This document shows, in pieces, positions 49,538-56,832 of a DNA stretch of 64,000 bases. This DNA is from a virus. The position numbers were made by a program, and so were the translations under genes. The stretch lies in IMG/VR virus record IMGVR_UViG_3300027896_000011, positions 62,001-126,000 of that record; one strand, 5' to 3'. Position 1 is the stretch's first letter; each line of letters opens with the position of its first letter. A model generated the notes under the pieces. The model was not told where the DNA came from, did no database searches, and worked only from the letters and a program-made list of their open reading frames with translations.

Positions 49538-49571
49538 GAGGTCTATATGTTTGCGTAGGTATATAGACCTC
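49538..49571 (+). promoter_or_regulatory. Hairpin enclosing a three-codon ORF
   Basis: GAGGTCTATAT/ATATAGACCTC stem. An AAGGAGG ribosome site, six bases, ATG TTT GCG TAG lie in its left arm and loop. It is between the genes at 49127 and 49597 and could be a terminator remnant or a leader element. Confidence 0.45.
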
Positions 49572-49596
49572 TTAAAGTATCAAGAAAGGACAAAAG

Positions 49597-49923
49597 ATGA
49601 AACTGTTTGAACACTACTTGACACTTTTAGATCGCGATATCGCGACCCTAGAAAAACAACTACAAACCCTATCTAAGATTAAAGCATTACTCACAGCAGA
49701 AACAATAAAGAAAACCACATTCAACTTTGAAGAGGATACTCTACTTAAAGCTTTAATTGACAATAGTATACCTAAAAGCACCACAATAAAGCAATCTACA
49801 AAAACTACAAAAAAATTCTGTGAGTGTGGTCATGCGCTGCATGGAGCAGAAGGTTGTACTCATCAGCTTGATGAGTTTTCTCGCTGTAATTGTTCTAAGG
49901 TTTTTAATCACACCTCAAGTTGA
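49597..49923 (+). CDS. Coiled coil with zinc-binding C-terminus (108 aa)
   Basis: Site AAAGGACAAAAG. N-terminal coiled coil, threonine/lysine linker, then CECGHALHGAEGCTH ... CNCS, a Cys/His-rich zinc module. Function unknown. Confidence 0.7.
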   Translation: MKLFEHYLTLLDRDIATLEKQLQTLSKIKALLTAETIKKTTFNFEEDTLLKALIDNSIPKSTTIKQSTKTTKKFCECGHALHGAEGCTHQLDEFSRCNCSKVFNHTSS

Positions 49924-49935
49924 AACAGAGGAAGC

Positions 49936-50112
49936 ATGGACCCGGATGCAAATTTAAAACGACAAAGGCTTCTTCGATCAAAACTTTTAACTCAACCAGA
50001 TAACGCCAGATTGGAGATATTTGAAGAATTGTATGAATTGATGGAAGATATGGATGATTGGTTGTCCAACGGTGGGCGTACACCCTATGGTTGGACAAGC
50101 ATAGATGATTAG
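49936..50112 (+). CDS. Acidic micro-protein (58 aa)
   Basis: ATG after CAGAGGAAGC. MDPDANLKRQRLLRSKLLTQ and 38 more residues, with an acidic helix (EELYELMEDMDDW). It fills the gap between two genes of the same strand. No family known. Confidence 0.65.
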   Translation: MDPDANLKRQRLLRSKLLTQPDNARLEIFEELYELMEDMDDWLSNGGRTPYGWTSIDD

Positions 50113-50124
50113 GATAGCACTAAT

Positions 50125-50655
50125 ATGGTGAGCAAAAAATTAGAACAACGTTTAACTGATTGTTGGCAGGCTGAGTATTGTTCTCTTCCATCATGGCTTT
50201 CAGAAGCTGAACGGCAACGCTTAGCTGACCGGGCAATGGAATTAGAACGACAAATGCTCACTACCAGATTCCATACACAAATAGGTCGTCCCTCTAGGAT
50301 AGTGCAAAAAAGAAAGCATATCGTAGAGATTCCAAATAACTCAGTAGAACTAATAGCTCTAGCAAATACTAAAGCCGAATCTATATATGAGCATACATAC
50401 CCAAGATGGCGTGCATCAAGAATTAGACGCTTTGTATTTGTTGTTCTAACTAATGTTCCAGCGAAGTCAACTGATGCATCATATGTATGTGATGAGAAAT
50501 TAGGTGTAACGCGTGCAGAAGAGATGATGGGACTAATTGATTTTCATAAAAACTTGACAAAGATGGCTAATCGAGAACCTGATAATTACACCTATGCAGT
50601 TGAGTTCGCAAAAACATTAGAAGCAAAATGGCTAGAAAAGGAGGGTGCAAAATGA
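50125..50655 (+). CDS. Hypothetical protein (176 aa)
   Basis: Alpha-helical N-terminus and a beta strand pair (RRFVFVVLTNVPA) in the middle. No motif recognised. Its TGA overlaps the next ATG. Confidence 0.7.
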   Translation: MVSKKLEQRLTDCWQAEYCSLPSWLSEAERQRLADRAMELERQMLTTRFHTQIGRPSRIVQKRKHIVEIPNNSVELIALANTKAESIYEHTYPRWRASRIRRFVFVVLTNVPAKSTDASYVCDEKLGVTRAEEMMGLIDFHKNLTKMANREPDNYTYAVEFAKTLEAKWLEKEGAK

Positions 50656-50852
50656 AGAGCTCGCTAAAAACATTTCTACGTGGGGAGAATCCATTAGACG
50701 ATAGTGGCTATTTTTGTAAACTAAAAGGCAGTCAACTATTGTCAGTAGTTTGTTGTGATGAGTTAACTGGTTGGTTTTTAGATAAAGATGGCAAGTACTG
50801 GCTCATAGACGTATTAGATGACGGTACAGCCATCACGTACTGTGATACATAG
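50652..50852 (+). CDS. Small beta-rich protein (66 aa)
   Basis: ATG at 50652 after GGAGGGTGCAAA. Alternating strands (LLSVVCCDELTGWFLDKDGK) and several cysteines. The inverted repeat that follows overlaps its last codons. Confidence 0.7.
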   Translation: MKSSLKTFLRGENPLDDSGYFCKLKGSQLLSVVCCDELTGWFLDKDGKYWLIDVLDDGTAITYCDT

Positions 50853-50899
50853 TTTCTAGTTATCACAGTACGTATAAAGGCAGCCACATGGCTGCTTTT
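50835..50899 (+). terminator. Two consecutive hairpins
   Basis: ACGTACTGTGATA/TATCACAGTACGT (13-base arms, 50835-50873) spans the stop codon. GCAGCC/GGCTGC followed by TTTT (50877-50901) is a standard terminator. Confidence 0.8.
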
Positions 50900-50934
50900 A
50901 GCCTTCTTATCTATTGCAAGTTTTAGCATTTAGC

Positions 50935-50949
50935 GGGGATAAGAATACC
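50935..50949 (+). promoter_or_regulatory. GGGGATAAG promoter motif
   Basis: GGGGATAAGAATACC, 35 bases before the gene at 50984, directly after a terminator. Confidence 0.6.
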
Positions 50950-50983
50950 AGTATGAGGTGTAATTACCTGTGGAGGCAACAGA

Positions 50984-51289
50984 ATGAAGACACTAGCTGA
51001 AGATTTAGCATTAATCGCTCATAAAGCTAAAAATGAATTAAGGCCAAATGTAGAAGAAGAAACTAAATGGACGTTTAATAATCTAATGACAATCGCGTTA
51101 TCCTCGGCAGAGTGTGGGTTAAGTAAGGTAGAGACATTGATTGTCTATCCTAAAACCATTACATCTGCTTTGGCTAAGAATGCCATCAATACGAATCTCA
51201 TAGATATGTTGGATGAGAATGGTTTCAAGTACCCGTGCATTATTGAGCAGAATGGTGATACCAAAATTGTTTTTCACTTTGAGGAGTAG
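50984..51289 (+). CDS. Hypothetical protein upstream of the radical SAM gene (101 aa)
   Basis: Site GTGGAGGCAACAGA. Alpha/beta protein (ALSSAECGLSKVETLIVYP). It ends three bases before the radical SAM start and shares its promoter, so it may be a partner or substrate. No family recognised. Confidence 0.7.
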   Translation: MKTLAEDLALIAHKAKNELRPNVEEETKWTFNNLMTIALSSAECGLSKVETLIVYPKTITSALAKNAINTNLIDMLDENGFKYPCIIEQNGDTKIVFHFEE

Positions 51290-51291
51290 AC

Positions 51292-52677
51292 ATGAAGATA
51301 GACAGTGTCAGATTTCAAGCATTTGCTACTAATAGTAGTTCTGTTCATACTCCTTTTATCCGGACTGATAAAAAGCCGGTAGATTATTTGTTAAGTGAGG
51401 GGTATGAGTTCGGTTGGCAACCATTCATAGCGGCTACTTCTGAAGCGAAGAAGATGTACGCAGCTATGATGTTACAAGAGAATACACGATATTTGGGTAA
51501 GGACATTCAGGAGGCAGTACTTAGGCAGTGGGTAGGACTTGTTCCAGGAGAAGATGATTATATAGACCACCACTCAGTAATAACCCTACCTCGTACATTC
51601 AAAGGGGAACAAATATCTAAACAATACTTTATGGATTATTTTAAATGGCTTATGCGCCCAGAGATAGCTATTCAGGGGGGCAATGATGACGGTGATGGTT
51701 GTGAAGAGCTTCCTGGGAAACCAGTAGATTTTCGTATTCCAAAATCTGGTTATTTTAATTGCCGGAAAGATGCAAAAGGGTTTTATACTTTATTCAATCC
51801 GGAAGATGGAACTAAGATACGTATGTCTTTTGATGACAATGTAGATATGAGTAAGTCTACTAATCCGGAACTAGTAGATCTTAAGATCACCGATAGATGT
51901 CCAAACGGCTGTTCCTATTGCTACCAGAATAGTAAGCCAAATGGTGAACATGCTGCTCGTGATTTGGTGACTACTATATTAGATGTATTAGCTAAGCTGG
52001 AAGTATTTGAAGTGGCATTCGGTGGCGGAGAACCAACAGAACATCCAGACTTTTGGCAGTTTGTTGTCCATGCCCATCGGTTAGGCATCAAACCTAATTT
52101 TAGTACCCGTAATTTACGATGGCTAGATAATGCATGGAACTTACAGACGTTTAAAAAATGTTGTGGAGCTTTTGCATACTCTGTCGACTCTGTTGGGGGC
52201 GTTCGTACACTCATTAGGGCCATGCATAAATACGAGCTGGAGGATATGGTAACCGTTCAATATATTCCTGAAACAGAAGATGCTGAAATGCTAAAAGATG
52301 TTATCATCGCTGCTACTGATTACGGCATACCGATTACTTTATTAGGTTTGAAGACAACAGGTCGTGGAAAACTATATACAGCATGTCGTAGTAGTCGCGC
52401 TGGGGTTACAGACGATGATGTAATAGCCGCAGTTAAAGACCATTGGAACATCGGCATAGACACCGCCTTCGCCAATAAATACCAAAAAGCAATTGAAGAA
52501 TTAGGTGCAAGCCATTGGAGTTATAATATAAAAGAAGGCGCTCACTCCATGTATATTGATGCGGTCGCAGAACTCACAGGAAAATCTTCGTATTGCGAAG
52601 ACCCTTGCCCATTAATAGTATATAACACCATCGAAAACACAGCAAAGCTCATTACTGAAGCTTTTAAAGGTTACTAA
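51292..52677 (+). CDS. Radical SAM enzyme with TNSSS N-terminal motif (461 aa)
   Basis: Cys203, Cys207 and Cys210 form CxxxCxxC (CPNGCSYCYQ), which binds the 4Fe-4S cluster for S-adenosylmethionine cleavage. GGGEPTEHP (about 243) is the SAM-binding GGE motif. The first 180 residues are an extra domain; it starts FQAFATNSSSVHTPF, like the F-[VA]-[ST]-N-S-S-S start of many phage and bacterial proteins of unknown role. No C-terminal SPASM domain is obvious, though CxxxC occurs near the end. Substrate unknown: a peptide, nucleotide or RNA is possible. Coupled to the next gene (TAATG). Confidence 0.85.
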   Translation: MKIDSVRFQAFATNSSSVHTPFIRTDKKPVDYLLSEGYEFGWQPFIAATSEAKKMYAAMMLQENTRYLGKDIQEAVLRQWVGLVPGEDDYIDHHSVITLPRTFKGEQISKQYFMDYFKWLMRPEIAIQGGNDDGDGCEELPGKPVDFRIPKSGYFNCRKDAKGFYTLFNPEDGTKIRMSFDDNVDMSKSTNPELVDLKITDRCPNGCSYCYQNSKPNGEHAARDLVTTILDVLAKLEVFEVAFGGGEPTEHPDFWQFVVHAHRLGIKPNFSTRNLRWLDNAWNLQTFKKCCGAFAYSVDSVGGVRTLIRAMHKYELEDMVTVQYIPETEDAEMLKDVIIAATDYGIPITLLGLKTTGRGKLYTACRSSRAGVTDDDVIAAVKDHWNIGIDTAFANKYQKAIEELGASHWSYNIKEGAHSMYIDAVAELTGKSSYCEDPCPLIVYNTIENTAKLITEAFKGY

Positions 52678-53012
52678 TGGAACAACATATTCTATCTAAA
52701 GTCGTTGATTGCATACTTTGGTGGAGTCAACGTAGAAACAGATTCCCTACCCTTACAGAAGCGTTAAAAGAGTTCGATATTGCCTTTAATAAAGAACATC
52801 TAGAACTTGTATGTGGTTGGTGGAATATAGCGCAAGAAGTATACATAGATCACTTTAAGCCAAATACCAATCGTAAGGTGTCTACAAAAGATGATACCTC
52901 TATCGCTAGACTTATGGCTTCTTTGATCTACTCTGAGTATGAAGGAGAACCGGGTGATATTAAAAAGGGTAAATGTATTAAAAAGGGTATTATGTTTCCT
53001 ACTTGGACATAG
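52677..53012 (+). CDS. Hypothetical protein coupled to the radical SAM gene (111 aa)
   Basis: Starts inside the radical SAM stop. Helical, tryptophan-rich N-terminal half (CILWWSQRRNRFPTL), charged C-terminus. Could be a helper protein; no motif. Confidence 0.7.
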   Translation: MEQHILSKVVDCILWWSQRRNRFPTLTEALKEFDIAFNKEHLELVCGWWNIAQEVYIDHFKPNTNRKVSTKDDTSIARLMASLIYSEYEGEPGDIKKGKCIKKGIMFPTWT

Positions 53013-53154
53013 GTTTGTCTTAGTGTGGTATAATACTTCTATAGTAGAGCTACATTGTAGTAGATGTAGGCAGACATTACCTACAGGCACCATAATAGGA
53101 GCCACTCATGAAAGCATTGACCAGAAAATGTCTATGTGGTGCAGAAATAAGTAA
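52954..53154 (+). CDS. Small Cys/His protein overlapping two genes (66 aa)
   Basis: GTG at 52954 is six bases from AAGGAG. The product contains CFLLGHRFVLVWYN ... LHCSRC, a pattern of small phage zinc proteins (C-x4-GH ... CxxC). It overlaps the end of 52677 and the start of 53108 in another frame. Composition and ribosome site support it. Confidence 0.55.
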   Translation: MILKRVNVLKRVLCFLLGHRFVLVWYNTSIVELHCSRCRQTLPTGTIIGATHESIDQKMSMWCRNK

Positions 53155-53572
53155 CTGGAGAGCTTGCCCTATCCGTGACTGCGGAGCTGAGGCCGTTTGG
53201 TGCCAAGAGTGCGGAGGAGATGAGAAAGCCTCTACAATCATGCGCCAGCACATCTACGCATTACATACGGACACTATAGTGTCTAAGAAAGCTCTAATAG
53301 CCTTCAGGTCTAAATTATTGATGCGGTATTACAGAGACCTTCCAGACGGTTTCGATACAGGGTACATGGTAGGGTATACTTTTATGCGCAACCCGGAGTT
53401 CATAGGAACCCCAGTTGCTTTACGAGGAGAGATATTGCCCGATACTGAAATAACACAAATATTTAGATGGGTGTTAGTAGAGAAGGGTAGTAATTGGGAA
53501 GGGTACTATGCATTAAGGGCAGATGAGTCTGGCGGAAATCTACCGGTCATACCTGTGGAGCTAAAACTGTGA
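53108..53572 (+). CDS. Zinc-finger protein (154 aa)
   Basis: Site AATAGGAGCCACTC. CLCGAEI, CPIRDCG and CQECGG in the first 40 residues predict zinc binding; the rest is alpha/beta. Coupled to the next gene (GTG in the stop). Function unknown. Confidence 0.7.
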   Translation: MKALTRKCLCGAEISNWRACPIRDCGAEAVWCQECGGDEKASTIMRQHIYALHTDTIVSKKALIAFRSKLLMRYYRDLPDGFDTGYMVGYTFMRNPEFIGTPVALRGEILPDTEITQIFRWVLVEKGSNWEGYYALRADESGGNLPVIPVELKL

Positions 53573-53814
53573 AGTATTGCCGTTCATGCTCATCTGGAGT
53601 AGTACCTGGAACTAGATTGACATTTGATCTGAAGTGCCCAGGCTGTCAGAAAAAGAAAGCTGCAGGTAAAAGAACAGGTCTCGAGCCTATGTCTTTTAAA
53701 TTTGGACAAAAGGTTAGATTACCCCCAGACCAATTTGCAGCAAAATGTGCTCGGTTGAAAAAAGTAACAGATAATAAACGTAAAAGATTGATAATGAATT
53801 ATGAGATTAAATGA
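53569..53814 (+). CDS. Zinc-ribbon protein, relative of 48358 (81 aa)
   Basis: GTG overlaps the previous TGA. CRSC ... CPGC, then KRTGLEPMSFKFG parallels the N-terminal domain of the 48358 gene. Basic, may bind nucleic acid. Confidence 0.75.
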   Translation: MKYCRSCSSGVVPGTRLTFDLKCPGCQKKKAAGKRTGLEPMSFKFGQKVRLPPDQFAAKCARLKKVTDNKRKRLIMNYEIK

Positions 53815-53825
53815 GGTAGTACACG

Positions 53826-53939
53826 TTGATTGATTTCTTTGATGAACATCCGTATGTGGGATTGATGGCCATCTTAGTGATGGCCATTTTCTTTATAGCT
53901 GTAGGAGCGTATCTAGACCCCCTAATTGGAGGAAACTGA
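53826..53939 (+). CDS. Single-span membrane micro-protein, TTG start (37 aa)
   Basis: TTG after GAGGTAGTACACG. MIDFFDEHPYVGLMAILVMA followed by a further hydrophobic stretch and DPLIGGN: one membrane span. Its TGA overlaps the next ATG. Confidence 0.55.
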   Translation: MIDFFDEHPYVGLMAILVMAIFFIAVGAYLDPLIGGN

Positions 53940-54133
53940 TGTTTACAATTTCAAATGATGAGTTAGCTAAAGCAGAACCAATGAAGGCCGGAGATAAGAT
54001 CAAGTGTAAGTGTGGAAAGAAACATGTTATACGTGGGTCTAAAGGGACGGGGGTAATCCTCTACTACAAATGTGGTAAAGACTGTTTCATGGCCGGACTA
54101 GATGGTAAATCTATATTGGCAGTCAAAACATGA
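53939..54133 (+). CDS. Zinc-binding micro-protein (64 aa)
   Basis: Site GGAGGAAACTG. CKCGKKH and YKCGKDC give a four-Cys zinc site. Coupled to both neighbours. Confidence 0.7.
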   Translation: MFTISNDELAKAEPMKAGDKIKCKCGKKHVIRGSKGTGVILYYKCGKDCFMAGLDGKSILAVKT

Positions 54134-54237
54134 TTGAGTATTTAATAGCTTTTGGTATTGGGGTGTATATTGGTGTTGGGGTATATGCTGGTGTCAGTAT
54201 TGTTTCATGGGCAATACACAGAAAGGATAAGTATTAA
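54130..54237 (+). CDS. Single-span membrane micro-protein (35 aa)
   Basis: ATG within the previous TGA. MIEYLIAFGIGVYIGVGVYA, then GVSIVSWAIHRKDKY: a glycine/valine-rich span with a basic end. The next ATG follows its stop directly. Confidence 0.6.
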   Translation: MIEYLIAFGIGVYIGVGVYAGVSIVSWAIHRKDKY

Positions 54238-54519
54238 ATGAAGCCGAGTGAGTTTATATTTAATGATCTGCGTATACCAGAACGTTATTGTGGCGTTATC
54301 GAAAGATACATCACAGAGCACATGTACCCTGGCTCCTTTTTCAAGGCTGTTCTTTGTAATGATTTAAAGGAGGCGTGTAGTTCGGCAGATGATATAAATA
54401 TTAAATTACTGCCTGTGTATGTTGCCTATTTATACAACTATGCTCCTGCTGGTTGTTGGGGATGCCCGGAGAAATTTGAAGAGTGGCTTGCACAAGGAAA
54501 AGAACAGACAGATGACTAA
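54238..54519 (+). CDS. Hypothetical protein (93 aa)
   Basis: Helical, several cysteines (CWGCPEKFEEW near the C-terminus). Site GAAAGGATAAGTATTAA. Overlaps the next gene by eight bases. Function unknown. Confidence 0.7.
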   Translation: MKPSEFIFNDLRIPERYCGVIERYITEHMYPGSFFKAVLCNDLKEACSSADDINIKLLPVYVAYLYNYAPAGCWGCPEKFEEWLAQGKEQTDD

Positions 54520-54865
54520 AGTAAAAAAACAACCATGTATTTCTTGCGGTAAATTAGTAGCAGAACAGACAGTACTAGGGCACAGTCCCTCTTGTTCTTT
54601 ATTAAGACAATGGATAGGACCACGAAAGGTAATAGCTACTACTGTGTACAATCTACGTACTGATACAGAATCGGTATATATGCTTCCGGCGAAGAAGGCA
54701 GTTATCTATGCGTACGCACAGAGTAAAGGCGATTGGGCTGTAACCGGATATATGAAGAAGTACGGCAAGGAGATTAAGTGTGGGCCTACTAAGGCACATG
54801 CTTGGCTTAAGACATGGTTCCTTGGAGACTTTGCGGCAGTGGAAAAGGTGAAAGGGAAGAAATGA
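54512..54865 (+). CDS. Conserved phage protein with CISCGK start (117 aa)
   Basis: ATG at 54512 inside the previous gene end. CISCGKLV ... HSPSC zinc-like site, then TTVYNLRTDTESVYMLPAKK and AYAQSKGDWAVTGY, a pattern I recognise from small phage proteins of unknown function. Coupled to the next gene by ATGA. Confidence 0.7.
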   Translation: MTKVKKQPCISCGKLVAEQTVLGHSPSCSLLRQWIGPRKVIATTVYNLRTDTESVYMLPAKKAVIYAYAQSKGDWAVTGYMKKYGKEIKCGPTKAHAWLKTWFLGDFAAVEKVKGKK

Positions 54866-55146
54866 AACAGGAACAGCTCTTCTCTCGATGTTCTAAGTGT
54901 GAGCAAGAAATTCCATATAATAATTACTCAACTACTCATGTTGTTGATCTACATAGGTGTACGTGGTGTGGTCCTTGTTCTCTTTATTATGAACTGAGTA
55001 ATAAGGTACATAGAACTCAGTTTGCTAAGTTTATAGATAGAATGAATGCTAGTGGTTTTATGAAATCTGGAGAACATCCAGTAGATACAGCTTTACGTCT
55101 TATATATGATTTAGCATACTATAAAGCTAAAAAAGAAAGACTGTGA
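54862..55146 (+). CDS. Zinc-binding protein (94 aa)
   Basis: ATG at 54862 after AAAGGGAAGAA. CSKCEQE, then HRCTWCGPC. Helical C-terminus. Function unknown. Confidence 0.7.
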   Translation: MKQEQLFSRCSKCEQEIPYNNYSTTHVVDLHRCTWCGPCSLYYELSNKVHRTQFAKFIDRMNASGFMKSGEHPVDTALRLIYDLAYYKAKKERL

Positions 55147-55150
55147 AGGC

Positions 55151-55375
55151 ATGAATTTTGAAGATGCATTAAAAGCAATAAAAAGCGGTAAGAGGGTTAC
55201 TAGAGCTACGTGGGAACACAGAGCAGTATTGATACGCCTCTTTATTTTTGAAGAACCATACGCAGCAAACCCACCGGATGTAGTGATAGAGTACGCGCAA
55301 AAAGATGGGCTAGTTGTTCCATGGAGACCTGATCGTGGTGACTTGTTAGCAGAGGACTGGGAATTTGTCTCGTAA
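55151..55375 (+). CDS. DUF2829 protein, Tad2-like Thoeris inhibitor candidate (74 aa)
   Basis: MNFEDALKAIKSGKRVTRATW at the start and VVPWRPDRGDLLAEDWEFV at the end are the defining ends of DUF2829. Members such as SPO1 Tad2 block Thoeris by binding its cyclic ADP-ribose-type signal (established for the family). The length is at the short end of the family. The middle is divergent, so binding specificity cannot be predicted. It lies among zinc and membrane micro-proteins in the early-type block, as expected for an anti-defence gene. Four bases after the previous stop; ribosome site weak. Confidence 0.75.
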   Translation: MNFEDALKAIKSGKRVTRATWEHRAVLIRLFIFEEPYAANPPDVVIEYAQKDGLVVPWRPDRGDLLAEDWEFVS

Positions 55376-55389
55376 CAGAAAGGTAAGCA

Positions 55390-55557
55390 GTGTTCAATTT
55401 TCTTCGAAGGCTCGGACCAACAGGCGTATGGGGAGTGGTAGTTGATACTTTCATAGTTGCCTTCATAGTAATTTGCGTCGGGGTTACCCTTCATATCTGT
55501 TATAAGATGGGAGGCATTAAGTGGGACAGCCGAACAAACTTCGGTACCCATAAATGA
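55390..55557 (+). CDS. Single-span membrane protein, GTG start (55 aa)
   Basis: GTG after AAAGGTAAGCA. MFNFLRRLGPTGVWGVVVDT, then a hydrophobic stretch (FIVAFIVICVGVTLHICY) and a polar C-terminus. Stop overlaps the next ATG. One membrane span predicted; function unknown. Confidence 0.6.
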   Translation: MFNFLRRLGPTGVWGVVVDTFIVAFIVICVGVTLHICYKMGGIKWDSRTNFGTHK

Positions 55558-55790
55558 TGTGCCGGAAGCCACAAGTAGGTGCCTGTTCTGTTTGTGGTAG
55601 AGCAGTGCCCAGATACTCCAGCCCAATAGCTAATGGCTGGGTAGATGGGCACCTCTACATCGACGGAGTATTAGAAAAGGTACTGTGCTTTCAGCATGAG
55701 GTAGAGGATGCATCTAACCCTATACACGGCTGGGACACTCAGTCTATAGGCTGCAGCAGACATATCAGCAAAACCAAAAGAATGAACTAA
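55554..55790 (+). CDS. Zinc-binding protein (78 aa)
   Basis: CSVCGRAVP plus CFQHEVEDASN and a later CSRH suggest a Cys/His zinc site. Starts in the previous stop. Function unknown. Confidence 0.65.
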   Translation: MMCRKPQVGACSVCGRAVPRYSSPIANGWVDGHLYIDGVLEKVLCFQHEVEDASNPIHGWDTQSIGCSRHISKTKRMN

Positions 55791-55836
55791 TGTAACGCTA
55801 CGCAATAACTGATGAAATAAGGGCTGACATCTGGGT

Positions 55837-55877
55837 ATAAGGAAGGTGCTGAGAATTATTCTTGACACCTTCCTTAT
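55837..55877 (+). terminator. Hairpin with 12-base stem
   Basis: ATAAGGAAGGTG/CACCTTCCTTAT with a 17-base loop. It begins with GGGTATAAGG, so it includes a promoter-like word; terminator or operator. Confidence 0.5.
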
Positions 55878-55888
55878 CCCGGAGCAGT

Positions 55889-56032
55889 ATGGAATCTATG
55901 ATCAGCAGGCAACATATGACTAGCGGCTTAACCCAACAGGGTTGGGCCAAGGCATATGCACGTTCAAACTCTATTTGCCCCTTGTTTCCAACAAATCCGG
56001 AGAGACTAGGGGAAGGCAAAGAGGGTGGCTGA
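55889..56032 (+). CDS. Hypothetical micro-protein (47 aa)
   Basis: ATG after CCCGGAGCAGT. MESMISRQHMTSGLTQQGWA and 27 more residues; soluble, no motif. Followed by a terminator. Confidence 0.45.
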   Translation: MESMISRQHMTSGLTQQGWAKAYARSNSICPLFPTNPERLGEGKEGG

Positions 56033-56065
56033 GGAAGAACTAGAAGTAGAAAGAGTTCAACCAAG

Positions 56066-56089
56066 GCCACCTCCAGAGGTGGCTTTTTT
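56066..56089 (+). terminator. Rho-independent terminator
   Basis: GCCACCT/AGGTGGC stem and six T. Confidence 0.85.
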
Positions 56090-56104
56090 AGTTTCGGAGG
56101 TAAG

Positions 56105-56233
56105 ATGGCTAAAAAGAAAAATGAGCAATTGACTAAGGTAGCTGAGGCTATCGTAGAAGCCATTAAGTACGGGCTTACGGGCGAGTCAATAACGAGTAAA
56201 CTAATAAAGGAAGTGCCGGGGAAGAAACCATGA
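56105..56233 (+). CDS. Basic micro-protein before the tRNA cluster (42 aa)
   Basis: Perfect GGAGGTAAG site. MAKKKNEQLTKVAEAIVEAI and 22 more residues: a lysine-rich amphipathic helix. Function unknown. Confidence 0.6.
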   Translation: MAKKKNEQLTKVAEAIVEAIKYGLTGESITSKLIKEVPGKKP

Positions 56234-56268
56234 AACAAGATGATCATTATAAACGCTCGACGAACCTA

Positions 56269-56351
56269 TCCGCTAGAACAGATATGGTATCGACGGGCGC
56301 TGTAAACGCCTTGCCTTCGGGCACAGGGGGTTCGATTCCCTCCTAGCGGAC
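56269..56351 (+). tRNA. tRNA-Tyr (GTA)
   Basis: Acceptor TCCGCTA/TAGCGGA, anticodon loop CTGTAAA, long variable arm, T-loop GTTCGATTC. CCA is not encoded. Confidence 0.9.
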
Positions 56352-56354
56352 TAT

Positions 56355-56426
56355 GCTGCTCTAACTCAATGGAAGAGGGCCGTCCCTTTAAGTCGGTGGT
56401 TGTGGGTTCGACTCCCACGGGCAGTA
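56355..56426 (+). tRNA. tRNA-Lys (TTT), unusual C33
   Basis: Acceptor GCTGCTC/GGGCAGT (two G-U pairs), T-stem GTGGG/CCCAC, anticodon loop CCTTTAA. The nearly invariant U33 is C, and the anticodon stem has one mismatch. Confidence 0.75.
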
Positions 56427-56457
56427 CAAAAAGATTGACCTGAACTGAAAGGAGAAA

Positions 56458-56832
56458 ATGTCGTATAAAGACCCAGAACATCAACGAGCGTATGCAAGAA
56501 GATGGGTAGCTGATAGGCGTAATGAGTGGTTTAGTAATAAGTGTTGCGTACATTGCGGTTCTAAAGAGTCTTTACAACTAGACCACATTGACCCGTCACA
56601 AAAAGTAAGTCATAAAATATGGTCTTGGTCCCTTGGGCGAAGAGAAGTAGAGATTGCTAAGTGTCAGGTTTTATGCGAAAGGTGCCATAAGATAAAAACA
56701 CTAGAAGCCCACGTAGCAAAAAGAAAGCACGGAACCATGACTATGCGGAACAATGGCTGTCATTGCGATGAGTGCCGAAGATTTTGGACAGAGTATATGA
56801 GAGAGTATAGAAGTAAGAGTCGTAAGCTTTGA
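56458..56832 (+). CDS. HNH endonuclease inserted in the tRNA cluster (124 aa)
   Basis: Site AAAGGAGAAA. CCVHCGSKESLQLDHIDP and CQVLCERCHKIKT form a zinc-supported HNH core; the C-terminus has a second Cys pair (CHCDEC). It lies between two Lys tRNAs and its last 16 bases, with the stop codon, lie in the 5' part of the second. Typical of a homing endonuclease that has used a tRNA as a target site. Confidence 0.88.
   Translation: MSYKDPEHQRAYARRWVADRRNEWFSNKCCVHCGSKESLQLDHIDPSQKVSHKIWSWSLGRREVEIAKCQVLCERCHKIKTLEAHVAKRKHGTMTMRNNGCHCDECRRFWTEYMREYRSKSRKL

Noticed and set aside
51292-52677. Viperin-type antiviral enzyme or queuosine-pathway enzyme
   Set aside because: Only the general CxxxCxxC and GGE motifs are present; no signature of either family is visible.
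53015-53033. Host-type TGnTATAAT promoter
   Set aside because: The word lies inside the coding frame 52954-53154 and has no -35 box at the right distance.
56031-56137. 35-codon GTG frame running through the terminator at 56066
   Set aside because: Coding across a perfect terminator without a ribosome site is unlikely.
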